64,000 nucleotides of DNA, taken from assembly GCA_951213105.1 (NCBI GenBank), contig OX578155.1:33248484-33312483 (forward strand), written 5' to 3'. The notes under the pieces were generated by a model that was not told where the DNA came from, did no database searches, and saw nothing but the letters and a program-made list of their open reading frames with translations. The DNA comes from Amaurobius ferox (lineage: Eukaryota; Arthropoda; Arachnida; Araneae; Amaurobiidae). Shown here in pieces: positions 45,548 through 54,112 of the stretch. The position numbers and the translations under genes were made by a program. Positions within the stretch are counted from its first letter, which is position 1, and each line of letters opens with the position of its first letter.

Positions 45548-45838
45548 AAATCAGGGTCAAATAACTCGAAGTACGAAAAGCACAACCACGTGGGAAAAAC
45601 ACACGTGGCAATCCAAGTTCGAACAGCACAAAATGGCGATACACAGAAAAGATGAAGATTACTTAGCCCGACGTGCTCTATCGTAACTAGATATAACACG
45701 CCCAAGCGTAAGTAAGAAAAGTCACCACAAGATAAAAACAGCAGCTTCGCAAAATCACAACCTCAGACTTCGAAGTCTGAGCTCCGAATGAACGAATTGA
45801 CTCAAGTTGATTCTGAGACGAATAATAATCCCTTGATG
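45548..45838 (-). promoter_or_regulatory. 5' UTR / presumed internal promoter of copy C
   Basis: Same 291-nt region as in copy B, including the 20 bp palindrome (45762-45781). Transcription from it would read the whole unit. Confidence 0.5.
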
Positions 45839-45850
45839 ATCCTAATAATT
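45839..45850. repeat. 12 bp junction sequence, C/D boundary
   Basis: atcctaataatt between copy C's 5' end and copy D's 3' end, identical in context to the B/C junction because of the 5420 bp duplication. Confidence 0.85.
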
Positions 45851-46199
45851 CGTCGTAGTGTCGTACAAGACAGAGCACCAGGCGCGAAGCGCCTTTAATC
45901 TCCAGTTTCAATATGTGGTTCTTATCGTCAAACTGTGACATTAATTCAGTGACCCTAATTGGAGGTTCGAGGTTTTTATTTACTACTTTATTATTTGTCC
46001 TAGCTCCTAGTGTGGCAGTTTGTTGCACATTTAGAGTTTAAGCAGTTTGGGAGGTTGATGCAGATCTAAGGGTTACCTAGCGTTTTGGCAGTTTAGAGTT
46101 TAGAATTTTTTTTTTTTTATTTATTTATTTTTTTTTTTTTATAAAATAATAGTCGCGAGTTTTAAAAATTTAAAAATCAGATGTTTGAGGTGGGATCTT

Positions 46200-48887
46200 T
46201 TAATTCCGATTATCGATGTTTAGAACAGCGCGGGGTCTCTTACGAGATTTGGCCTTGCGATGATCATAGTCATGCAGATTGAATAACAGTTCGTTTGGAA
46301 CGGATGGCAAATTTCTGTAAAATTTAAGCGCTAGCTTTTTAATTTGGGCTCTAACAGTTTTTATTTTGAAGTCATTCCTAATTACCGAGTTTCTTAAGTA
46401 CCTGGGAGCTTTCCTGATAATCCGTAGGATTTTGTTTTGTTTTGTCTCTAGGAGGTCTATTGTGGTTTTACAGGCATATCCCCATACGGGTGCTGCATAC
46501 AGCATTCCCGGGCGGATGACCGATTTATAAATTAGGAGTTTATTTTGATAACTTAGATTTCCGTTTCCTATCATTGGGTATAAGGCTCCTGTGGCCATAT
46601 ACGCTTTTTTGATTAATTTCGTTACGTGCTGTTTCCAGGTTAGGTGGGAATCTATCGTTACACCTAGGTATTTAGTAGATTTTTCCGCTTTTAGGGCATG
46701 GTTGTTTATGTACAGAGGCGGCGGAGGTTTACGTTTTCTAGAGAAATAAATCCAATGACATTTATTGGGGTTTAATTTTATTCGCCATTTTTCCAGCCAA
46801 GTTTGGAGCATGTCTAAGTGTTGTTGTAGCTGTCTGTGCATTACTGAGACATAAGGGTATTTTGCAAGTATCGCACTATCGTCTGCATAGAGTGCCAGCT
46901 CTGTGTTTGGAGTCCTGGGGATGTCATTCAGGTATATGTTAAAGAGTGTCGGGCCCAGGATAGAACCTTGCGGTACACTACTTTTAATGAGCTTGGGTGT
47001 TGATAAGTTACCTCCTACTCTGACTTGAAAGTGTCTGTTATTTAAGTATGAGATTAAAAGTTTGACAAGAGCGTCAGGGGCTTTTAAAGTGATCAATTTG
47101 TATGCTAATCCACGGTGCCACACTTTATCAAAGGCTTTTTGTATGTCCAGAAAAATCGCAGCTGTGGGTGTCTTACTATTAAGTCCAGAAGATATGTACT
47201 CTACCACTCTCAGCAATTGATGAGTGGTGGAGTGCTTTGGCCGAAATCCAAACTGCTCCGGAATGAGGATGTCATTCTCACTAAGGTGCGTGTTCAGTCT
47301 CTTAAGAATTATTTTCTCAGTAATTTTACTAAGTGTCGGTAGCAAGCTGATTGGTCTGTAGTTGGCTGGAATTGTGGCATCCTCACCTGGCTTGGGGATT
47401 GTTATGATTATCGCTTCCTTCCATTCTTTGGGAAAGTAGTTTAGTTTTAATATTTTATTTATTAAGATAGTCAAGTAACATATTACGTTTAGGGGTAGGT
47501 TTTTAACCGCAATATTTCTGATTTTGTCGTGCCCTGGGCTTTTGCGATTTTTGAGATTTTTGATAATTTCTAATATCTCCTGCGGGGTGGCTGGGTTAAT
47601 CTCAGCCGTTACCGGGGAATTCCTGAAGTTATTTAAAGTTTGGCTAACCATTCTTAGGGTATCCTGACACATTAGATCGTGGTTTGGTTGGAATTGTTTT
47701 TCATAATGGCTTGCGAGCGCCTCGGCTTTTTCCTCGTCTGAATACGCGATTTTAGCGCCATCCATTAGTGGCGGAAGCTTAATTTGAGGTTTCCTGAGTC
47801 TTTTTGCGAATTGCCAGAGCGATACATCTTCTGGGCTAAGGGATTCGATTAATTCTTTATACTGTTGCTGCTTTTCTGCGACAATTTTCCCCCTGACTTT
47901 GCTCGTGAGTCTGTTAAGCTCCCTTTTAAGGGCGGGATCTCTGTTAGCCTGCCATGTCTTACGCATTCTATTCCTTTGCCTGACTAATTGTTTGACATGG
48001 TGGGAAAGTGTGGGTAATTTTGGAGACTCACGATGTGTTGTGGCAGAGGCAATTGCTCTCTTGATTTCTGTTGTGAGTGTGTGCGTGGCAGAGTCAATAT
48101 CCGCCGTGCTCATAATGTTAGGTACTGCTAAATGCGGCTCGAAGAGTGCTCTTTTGAATACTTCCCAGTTGACCCTCTCTTGTCCCAGAGAGGCTGGAAG
48201 AGGTGTGTTCAGGTCAAATGTCACCAGTACCGGTAGATGATCCGAGTCGAATTCATCCAGGGTACTAATAGTGTGAGCGTAGTCTATGTTTCGCGTTAGG
48301 ACAAAGTCTATGAATGTGCCGCTGGCGCCTGAGAAGCAGGTTGGTGTCGACGGAACAATAATGTTAGTATTTGTGGTGTTCAGCAGTCTATGTATCTGTG
48401 TACCGCGTGCATTGGCTCTCCTACAACCCCACGCTCGGTGATGTGCGTTGAAGTCGCCTGCGAGTATCGTGTTGGGATATCGCGAGAAAAGCAGTTCCAG
48501 CTGCGCAGCTACGTCTACTCTACTCATATTTTTGACATATGTTGAGGTTAGGATAAACGGGCTAGTATTATGAATTTTAATTTTTATGCTAGTATTTTCT
48601 ATACTTTGAAGATTTATGCTTTTTAGTTCCTCGTGGGGAATATTTCTTTTAATGTATATTGCTGTTCCTCCATGGGGCGTTCTAGCATTAGTATTTGAGC
48701 TAAGATTATGATAACCTGAGTAGTTGGCTATGTTTAGTTTTTTACTTTCTCTAACTCTAGTTTCCTGAATTAGTAAGGCGTCTACGTCATTTTCATTTAC
48801 ATAGTTCCTAAGTTCATTTATTCTTGGAGATATGCCGTTCGCATTCCAAAATATTATTTTTATTGACTCCTTTTGGGACCTAGCCAT
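46200..48887 (-). CDS. Copy D ORF2: endonuclease-reverse transcriptase
   Basis: It encodes 895 residues from the ATG at 48885-48887, is open throughout, and keeps the same motifs as copies B and C. It carries R for C in FDKVWHRG and I for L near the N-terminus. Because copy D lacks its 5' UTR and half of ORF1, it is unlikely to be expressed from its own promoter. Confidence 0.93.
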   Translation of the reverse strand: MARSQKESIKIIFWNANGISPRINELRNYVNENDVDALLIQETRVRESKKLNIANYSGYHNLSSNTNARTPHGGTAIYIKRNIPHEELKSINLQSIENTSIKIKIHNTSPFILTSTYVKNMSRVDVAAQLELLFSRYPNTILAGDFNAHHRAWGCRRANARGTQIHRLLNTTNTNIIVPSTPTCFSGASGTFIDFVLTRNIDYAHTISTLDEFDSDHLPVLVTFDLNTPLPASLGQERVNWEVFKRALFEPHLAVPNIMSTADIDSATHTLTTEIKRAIASATTHRESPKLPTLSHHVKQLVRQRNRMRKTWQANRDPALKRELNRLTSKVRGKIVAEKQQQYKELIESLSPEDVSLWQFAKRLRKPQIKLPPLMDGAKIAYSDEEKAEALASHYEKQFQPNHDLMCQDTLRMVSQTLNNFRNSPVTAEINPATPQEILEIIKNLKNRKSPGHDKIRNIAVKNLPLNVICYLTILINKILKLNYFPKEWKEAIIITIPKPGEDATIPANYRPISLLPTLSKITEKIILKRLNTHLSENDILIPEQFGFRPKHSTTHQLLRVVEYISSGLNSKTPTAAIFLDIQKAFDKVWHRGLAYKLITLKAPDALVKLLISYLNNRHFQVRVGGNLSTPKLIKSSVPQGSILGPTLFNIYLNDIPRTPNTELALYADDSAILAKYPYVSVMHRQLQQHLDMLQTWLEKWRIKLNPNKCHWIYFSRKRKPPPPLYINNHALKAEKSTKYLGVTIDSHLTWKQHVTKLIKKAYMATGALYPMIGNGNLSYQNKLLIYKSVIRPGMLYAAPVWGYACKTTIDLLETKQNKILRIIRKAPRYLRNSVIRNDFKIKTVRAQIKKLALKFYRNLPSVPNELLFNLHDYDHRKAKSRKRPRAVLNIDNRN

Positions 48888-49912
48888 GACGGGTTTGATT
48901 CTCACTGTTACTTTTAAAGTCCGCGATTATTTTAAGGGCCTCAAAGACCATTACCATTGGATCGCTCTTTTTTTGTACCAACTCTGCGAACTGCATCAAC
49001 AGACGTTTTATGTCGTCTAGATTAAACATGCTGATAAACCCTCTGATGAGGTTGAGGATATCCTCCATCTTTTCAGCATCAGATTTATCAGCCTGTTCAG
49101 TCTCCGCTTCCATTTCCTCAGCCTCAACCGCGGTTTGCACTTTTTTGTGAGTGTCCTTTTGGAACTCGATAGTTTTTTGTTTTTTTTCACCCGTTTTAGC
49201 TAACGGCTGGGTTTCCGCGAGCTCTTCTCCCTCCCTGACTCGTTTAGTTTCTTTCCATTCCTTAACTTTGCTATCCAGTCTATCATTTGCCTCTTTTGCC
49301 TGTCTGGCTTTTTCTGCCTCCGATCTTCTTTTAATTGCAGCTGTAGCTGCTCTAACTTCCTCCAGAGTCAATTCTCTGGAGGTCGAAGGTTTGGGGGCCT
49401 GCTCTTGCACCGATCTGGTAGGTGCTGAAGTTTCGTGCCTGTTTATCTGTGGCACTAAGTGCGAGGAGCCCTGAAGGGGTGCCTGGGGGTTTGGTCCGAG
49501 GGCCTTTTGCCTCCAAGGGGGTATCTGATTTTTTGGGGGTGGGGGGGCATACCCCGGTGCCTTTCCCTTGTTCCAGGGGTTCTTCGGGCATTGCCTGAAG
49601 TTCGCCGGGTGGTCTCCATTGCAGTTAGCACACGTCGCCTTCTCTGTCCTGGGTCTCTGGCAGTCTCGTGTGAAGTGTCCTTCACCACACTTCAGGCACT
49701 TTGGCGGCATACTGCAGTTCTCTGATGAGTGGTTGAATTGCTGGCACCGGTAGCAAATTTTAAAGCCCCTAGCTCTGAAGGCCTCTACCTTCACAGCCAA
49801 GTACCCTAATCTTGTGAGTCTGTAGATCCTCTGCCAGTCATCGGTAGGCCTAAGGCTGACTAAAAAGATCGGCAGGGGTAATCTCGTTTTGGTGTTTCTC
49901 AATTGAGAAACC
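48880..49912 (-). pseudogene. Copy D ORF1, 5'-truncated
   Basis: The remaining 343 residues begin at VSQLRNTKTRLPLP. All three CCHC knuckles are kept (CGEGHFTRDC in the second), as is the acidic C-terminal part. It differs from the B/C type at many positions (for example AEKARQAKEANDRLDSK), which shows that D's ORF1 is the older parental type. No start codon of its own is supported. Confidence 0.9.
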
Positions 49913-49913
49913 A

Positions 49914-49925
49914 ATCCTAATAATT
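49914..49925. repeat. 12 bp junction sequence, left flank of copy D's 5' end
   Basis: atcctaataatt directly joins the host repeat Y (atgtgataattttcag). With the copy at 45839-45850 it forms copy D's target-site duplication. Confidence 0.8.
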
Positions 49926-50160
49926 ATGTGATAATTTTCAGTATATAAAATACTGTATGAGTTTATTAATGGTAGATAAAGATATCATTATAATAGTTCA
50001 TATGAAAATTCTGCAACTGAGTGTAGCCAACATTATTAAATTTCCGTCCACTATGTCCGTCGACGAACACATCCAATTCGATTATTCTTTCCTTGTATCC
50101 ACCATTATTTAAAGTGCTTCTCTTGTTCCCGAAAATTGTTAACACTACAGTACAGTGTCT
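49926..50160 (+). repeat. Repeat Y, right flank of the jockey array
   Basis: It continues the Y repeat broken off at about 28585: ttttcagtatataaaatact, aatggtagataaa, tttccgtccac.atgtccgtcgac match 19235-19380. After 50096 it matches 20738-20790 (cccgaaaattgt.aacactacag), which links it to the flank of the TTA element. Confidence 0.7.
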
Positions 50161-51185
50161 AGAAGTCTCTCTTCTAGGCACTGTAACTTAGGTCACTTTA
50201 TTCTAGTGCATAAATGGTGACGGCGCATGCGCAGTATCCCCCTTGCAGTTATTCTCCCTCACAGTTATTTCAAATTGAATTTTATAAGATAAAATAGAGC
50301 GACATGATTGTATAAATATCTAGATAGCTCCCCATGTTTCTTCGCCCTGCACGATGCACAATTTGTACACTTATACGCGACGGCCCTGTTCATCCAGTAT
50401 GGAACAAGAAATCAGAATGTTTGATGAAACCATTGAATTTCGGAAATATATTTTAGACATGTAGAAGATTAACGATATCGCTCGTGTATGCAGAAAGTTA
50501 CAAAAATAATTCACTATTAGGTTAAATTTATTTCTGTAATTTGAGTACAATTTCTCTTTACGCAGAAGCCACGACTTTTTCCTTCTCTTTACAAATGCTC
50601 TAGATGAATTTAAATGTTTTTCTACCATTTTTCCAGTCTTGCCTATCAGATTAAATACTCTATTACAACACTAGAAATAACACTGTATTTTTGCTACACT
50701 TATAATAAAATCTAATATTTAAACTGTATAAACCCCGCCTACTTCCCCGCTCCTAAATATTTCTTCAATTACAGAAATTAATATTGAACACCTCGAAAAA
50801 GAAAGGATTATTTTGCCGTATCACACTTCCAGGATAAACTCAATCTGGTTTTTTTTAGACACATCATATATACTATTATTATTAGGGTATAAGCACACTT
50901 CAGAAACAGCATTTGCAAAGAAACAGTACTTGCTCAGAAACAGCACTATAGAAGACCACATACATTTAGAACTTTATATAAAATGCTTTTAGAAATATTT
51001 AAATGGTAATTTATATGGAGTTATATTATGTGATAAAAAATATCAATTGCTTCCTAAAAATAAACTAAAGGGAATATCTAATATTTTTCTGTCCGATACT
51101 AATACACACAAAAAAAATCTGATGTGAACAAACAACACGGGACTTTCACTGCAGACCCAAATTCATTTTCTGCTTATTTCATTAA
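50161..51185. other. Intronic sequence; the end is the split repeat around piggyBac
   Basis: No gene. From about 51100 the sequence matches 29510-29585 (ctgatgtg.aca, ctgcaga..ca.attc). The match resumes at about 54113, on the other side of the piggyBac element. The segment ends at TTAA (51182-51185). Confidence 0.5.
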
Positions 51186-51201
51186 CCCCTTGCCTGCCGC
51201 G

Positions 51202-51261
51202 GGCGTATATATACGCCTCGCTAAGTCGATGCGTTAACTGCCCCGGGCGTATATATACGCC
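51202..51261. promoter_or_regulatory. Two perfect 16 bp palindromes in the piggyBac left end
   Basis: ggcgtatatatacgcc occurs at 51202-51217 and at 51246-51261, 44 bp apart. Such paired palindromes next to a piggyBac terminus are likely subterminal transposase-binding sites; the role is inferred. Confidence 0.6.
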
Positions 51262-51334
51262 TTTTCGAAGTACGGTTCTTTGCAATGCGCCGCTATCAGT
51301 AAAACTACTCCCACGGCTTGGGAATGCTATAGAA

Positions 51335-52091
51335 CAGGGATCTCCAAACTACGGCCCGCGGGCCAACACCTGCCCGCGAGCACCATCAATCCGGCCCGCG
51401 GTAGCGTGCCGGACATGCCCGGTATCCGGCCCGTCATAGTTTATTTTGATTACATTGTAAAATTTATAATGCATGTTTTCATTTAACGACCAATTGAAAA
51501 ACACAATAACTGACATACATAATTAAATTGATTATTTTAACTGTAATTAATAACCTCGAACTTCCAATTAGGGTCACTGAATTAATGTCACAGTTTGACG
51601 ATAAGAACCACATATTGAAACTGGAGATTAAAGGCGCTTCGCGCCTGGTGCTCTGTCTTGTACGACACTACGTATCAAAAAACTGTAATTAATGGTTTCT
51701 CATGTTTCGCTATTGAATGAGCCACGCGGAACCTAGCACGAGCTGCTGCTTCTTGTTCAGCATTTACTTTCTTAAACAACAATTGTTGAGATTTCAACCC
51801 GCTTTTCAAAGATTCATATTTTTCTAACCGTAGGCTTCCTGTAAATTTGGAGTAATTCTGAGAATGTTTAGTCTCATAATGACGTTTTATATTGTATTAT
51901 TTGGGGACTGATATTATTTCATTGCAAATTATACACATTGCCTTATTACTTGACTAAATCAGGGAATATTGATATCCCCATTGCTCTTTAAATGTTCTGC
52001 ACTCTTGGCCCTTGGGCTCTTGCACTCTGGCCCTTGGGACTTAGTGGAGGAGTCAGTGTGGCCCTTATGCTAAAAAGTTTGGAGACCCCTG
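51335..52091 (-). mobile_element. hAT (Charlie-like) element, 757 bp, with 8 bp target duplication
   Basis: The ends are cagggatctccaaact and, in reverse, caggggtctccaaact. ctatagaa is duplicated at 51327-51334 and 52092-52099, the 8 bp typical of hAT. Next to the left end is the ggcccgcgggcc palindrome seen in Charlie-type ends. On the - strand (about 51935-51705) broken frames read MCIICNEII, FTGSLRLEKYESLKSG and RVAHSIAKHEKP-like words, the BED-finger start of a ZBED/GTF2IRD2-like hAT transposase. The catalytic part is deleted. A jockey tail is inserted at 51552-51680. Confidence 0.88.
51552..51680 (+). mobile_element. 129 bp dead-on-arrival jockey 3' end inside the hAT
   Basis: It matches the last ~130 bp of the retrotransposon array's 3' UTR (for example 35052-35155 in reverse), including the aggcgc-ttc-gcgcct stem-loop, and ends gacactacgtatcaaaa. 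aactgtaattaat is duplicated at 51539-51551 and 51681-51693 (13 bp). It fixes the 3' terminus of the family and shows the family was active after the hAT insertion. Confidence 0.93.
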
Positions 52092-52306
52092 CTATAGAAT
52101 GACCTTGACAGTGTTTGCGAAGGATTTACTTATTTTAGAGAAAGGGTGGGGGAATTAGAAAGGAGAATGTTTTTGGAACGGGGAAAATCATAGCTGTGCA
52201 GTTATTGCTTGTGTTTCTTTTTAAGTAGTTCGTGCTTTTTTATTCTTCTTTCGCTTCCGTTTTCGTTACAGTGTGTAATAAAAGATTTTTATTTTCTTGA
52301 ACGAAT

Positions 52307-52689
52307 ATGTCTGATAGTGATGACAGTGAGTTAGATGAGTATTTCCCTTCATCTTTAGGATCAGAAACGTCAGAATATGATATTACGTCAGATGAAGAGG
52401 ATTCTGATTGCGACTATTCTCTGCAAGATGCCCGACGTTGGACACGATTGGATATAAACAAATTACCTGTGCCGCCTCCACGCTTTCCCTTTTCGGGACA
52501 GCCAGGAATACAGAAAAATATAACGGATATTTCGAACCCACTTCTCTTTCTTGAATTATTACTTTCCTTATATACATAATGTATAAAGAAAGTATTGTGA
52601 CGGGGTCGAAAATTCGAATTCGAGTTTTCAACGGGAGAGTATGTTTCAAGCATCCCTGATCACGAATCGAACATTTTTAAAGTGATGTA

Positions 52690-52725
<36 letters not shown>

Positions 52726-54092
52726 AGTGAGCCTGTGGAGACGATAACTGACGAACGAATGAACCGATTCGAACGAAATTTGGTACAAAAATCACAATCT
52801 GTAAACACTGGAAGCCTATTGTTTTTATACGTAATCGAATGTTCAGAACCCCCCCTAAATTTTGGAATGAAATTTTGAAAAAATCGTCAAAAAATCAAAA
52901 CCAATAATAAAGTTACGTAAATAGACATTTCTTATGTAATTTTTCATTAGAAAACGATTGACATAAATTTTAGAACGCTAACATGAACCATTCTCGAGAT
53001 ATTGCACATTTTTCAAAAAAATTATCAAAAAGTCATATAAAATAGAAAAAAAAAATATTTCCTATTGAGAAACATGTTCACTTTTCATATATAATATCAT
53101 GCGATAAATTGGGTGACATTATTCTTGTGGATCTAGCTCGTTCCATTCATGAAAAAAGATACTTTGAGTAATACTTTTGCATTTGAACGCCAATTTATCT
53201 GCTGTAAAAATAACTTATTTCTTCGTCCATAACGCTTGGCGAGATTTTGTCAACGAAATTGGCGGAATGTCGCCAACTTGGCGACTTTTTGAAATGTTGC
53301 CAAATTAACGAAAATCTAGCCAAATGGATAAAAATGACGCTAAATCAATGAAAATGCCGACTAATTGTGGAAAATTCAATATCTAATAAGTTATATATAT
53401 ATTTATATATATATAACTTATTTCTTCGTGCATAACGCTTGGCGAGATTTTGGCGACGAAATTGGCGCAATGTCGCCAACTTGGCGACTTTTTGAAATGT
53501 TGCCATATTAACGAAAATCTCGCCAAATGGATAAAAATGACGATAAATCCATGAAAATGACGACTAATTGTCGAAAATTCAATATCTTGGAAAGGATATT
53601 AGTATCTACTAGAAGAAAAACCGATTTATTTTACTGTAAAAGTAGTAAATTCATTTCATTATATAAGGAAAGTCATGTGTTGCCCACATCAGATTTTTTT
53701 TTTGATGAGGAGCTGGTGCTCCATATTGTTACTGAAACTAACCGTTTGGCAGACTAGTATATCAAACAACATCCTGGAAAAGAGAAATCAAGAACATAGT
53801 TGTGGCATCCAACCGATTCAGGGGAAATATATGGTTTATTTAGATGATTTTACAAGGAATAACAGTAAAACCTGACATTACGCTTTACTGGTCTAAAAAT
53901 AAACTGATCGAAACTCCAATATTTGGGAAATTCATGAGTAGAAATCATTTCCAGCTTATCATGAAGTTTCTGCACTTTTCCGATAATGATACTTTTGATG
54001 AAAATTCACATCCAAACCCAAAACTCAGAAAAATATGGCCGGTTTTTTCTGACTTGATGAAAACCGTTGGCACTGGGGATCAAATCTCGTAA
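52307..54092 (+). pseudogene. piggyBac transposase remnant split by repeat X
   Basis: The ATG at 52307 opens MSDSDDSELDEYFPSSLGSE, an acidic N-terminus. It then reads PPRFPFSGQPGI and NPLLFLELL, where repeat X interrupts. The frame resumes at 53700 with DEELVLHIVTETNRLAD and, after a stop and a shift, YWSKNKLIETPIFGKFMSRN, HFQLIMKFLHFSDN. These are the successive blocks of the piggyBac DDE_Tnp_1_7 N-terminal domain. The catalytic Asp region and the C-terminal cysteine-rich domain are missing. It is non-functional. Confidence 0.9.
52561..53693 (+). mobile_element. Repeat X copy inserted in the piggyBac transposase
   Basis: It starts with the actttcctta...aaagta hairpin directly after gaattatt and ends cccacatcaga before a T-run, the same limits as 4551-5465. 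It contains the gacggggtcgaaaattcg start, a (GT)n run, acgataactgacgaacg, and duplicated cgccaa/ttggcg segments (53230-53350 and 53420-53530). It is 1133 bp long against 915 bp for the 4.5 kb copy. The difference is due partly to an internal duplication around atatatatttatatatatat. Confidence 0.8.
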
Positions 54093-54112
54093 GTTTTCAT
54101 CGGTAGGAAAGG

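Larger units (their letters stand above)
40431..45838 (-). mobile_element. Jockey-clade retrotransposon copy C, full length and chimeric
   Basis: The element is 5408 bp. With its 12 bp junction the repeat period is exactly 5420 bp. Its ORF2 half is almost identical to copy D, and its ORF1 half and 5' UTR are almost identical to copy B. The switch lies at about 43413-43437. Short D-like patches inside the B-like part (43583-43620, 43685) suggest additional gene conversion. Both ORFs are intact. Confidence 0.93.
45851..49913 (-). mobile_element. Jockey-clade retrotransposon copy D, 5'-truncated
   Basis: It retains the 3' UTR, a complete ORF2 and the last half of ORF1. It breaks at about 49912 inside the ORF1 coding sequence, next to the same 12 bp (49914-49925) that follows its 3' end. 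5' truncation with flanking duplications is the normal outcome of incomplete target-primed reverse transcription. Confidence 0.92.
51186..54112 (+). mobile_element. piggyBac element, internally deleted and carrying two insertions
   Basis: The left end ccccttgcctgccgcggg follows TTAA. The right end, in reverse, reads ccctttcctaccgatg, ending near 54112 before ttcattaa. The left flank also ends in ttcattaa. Inside are a hAT element (51335-52091) and an X repeat (52561-53693). The transposase gene is broken by X and lacks its catalytic and C-terminal parts. Removing the insertions would leave about 1.0 kb. Confidence 0.85.

Noticed and set aside
40431..45838. Copy C as a pure assembly duplicate
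   Set aside because: Not fully excluded, but single-base differences from both B and D, differing homopolymer tracts (near 40690 and 46110), and the chimeric pattern fit a real recombinant.
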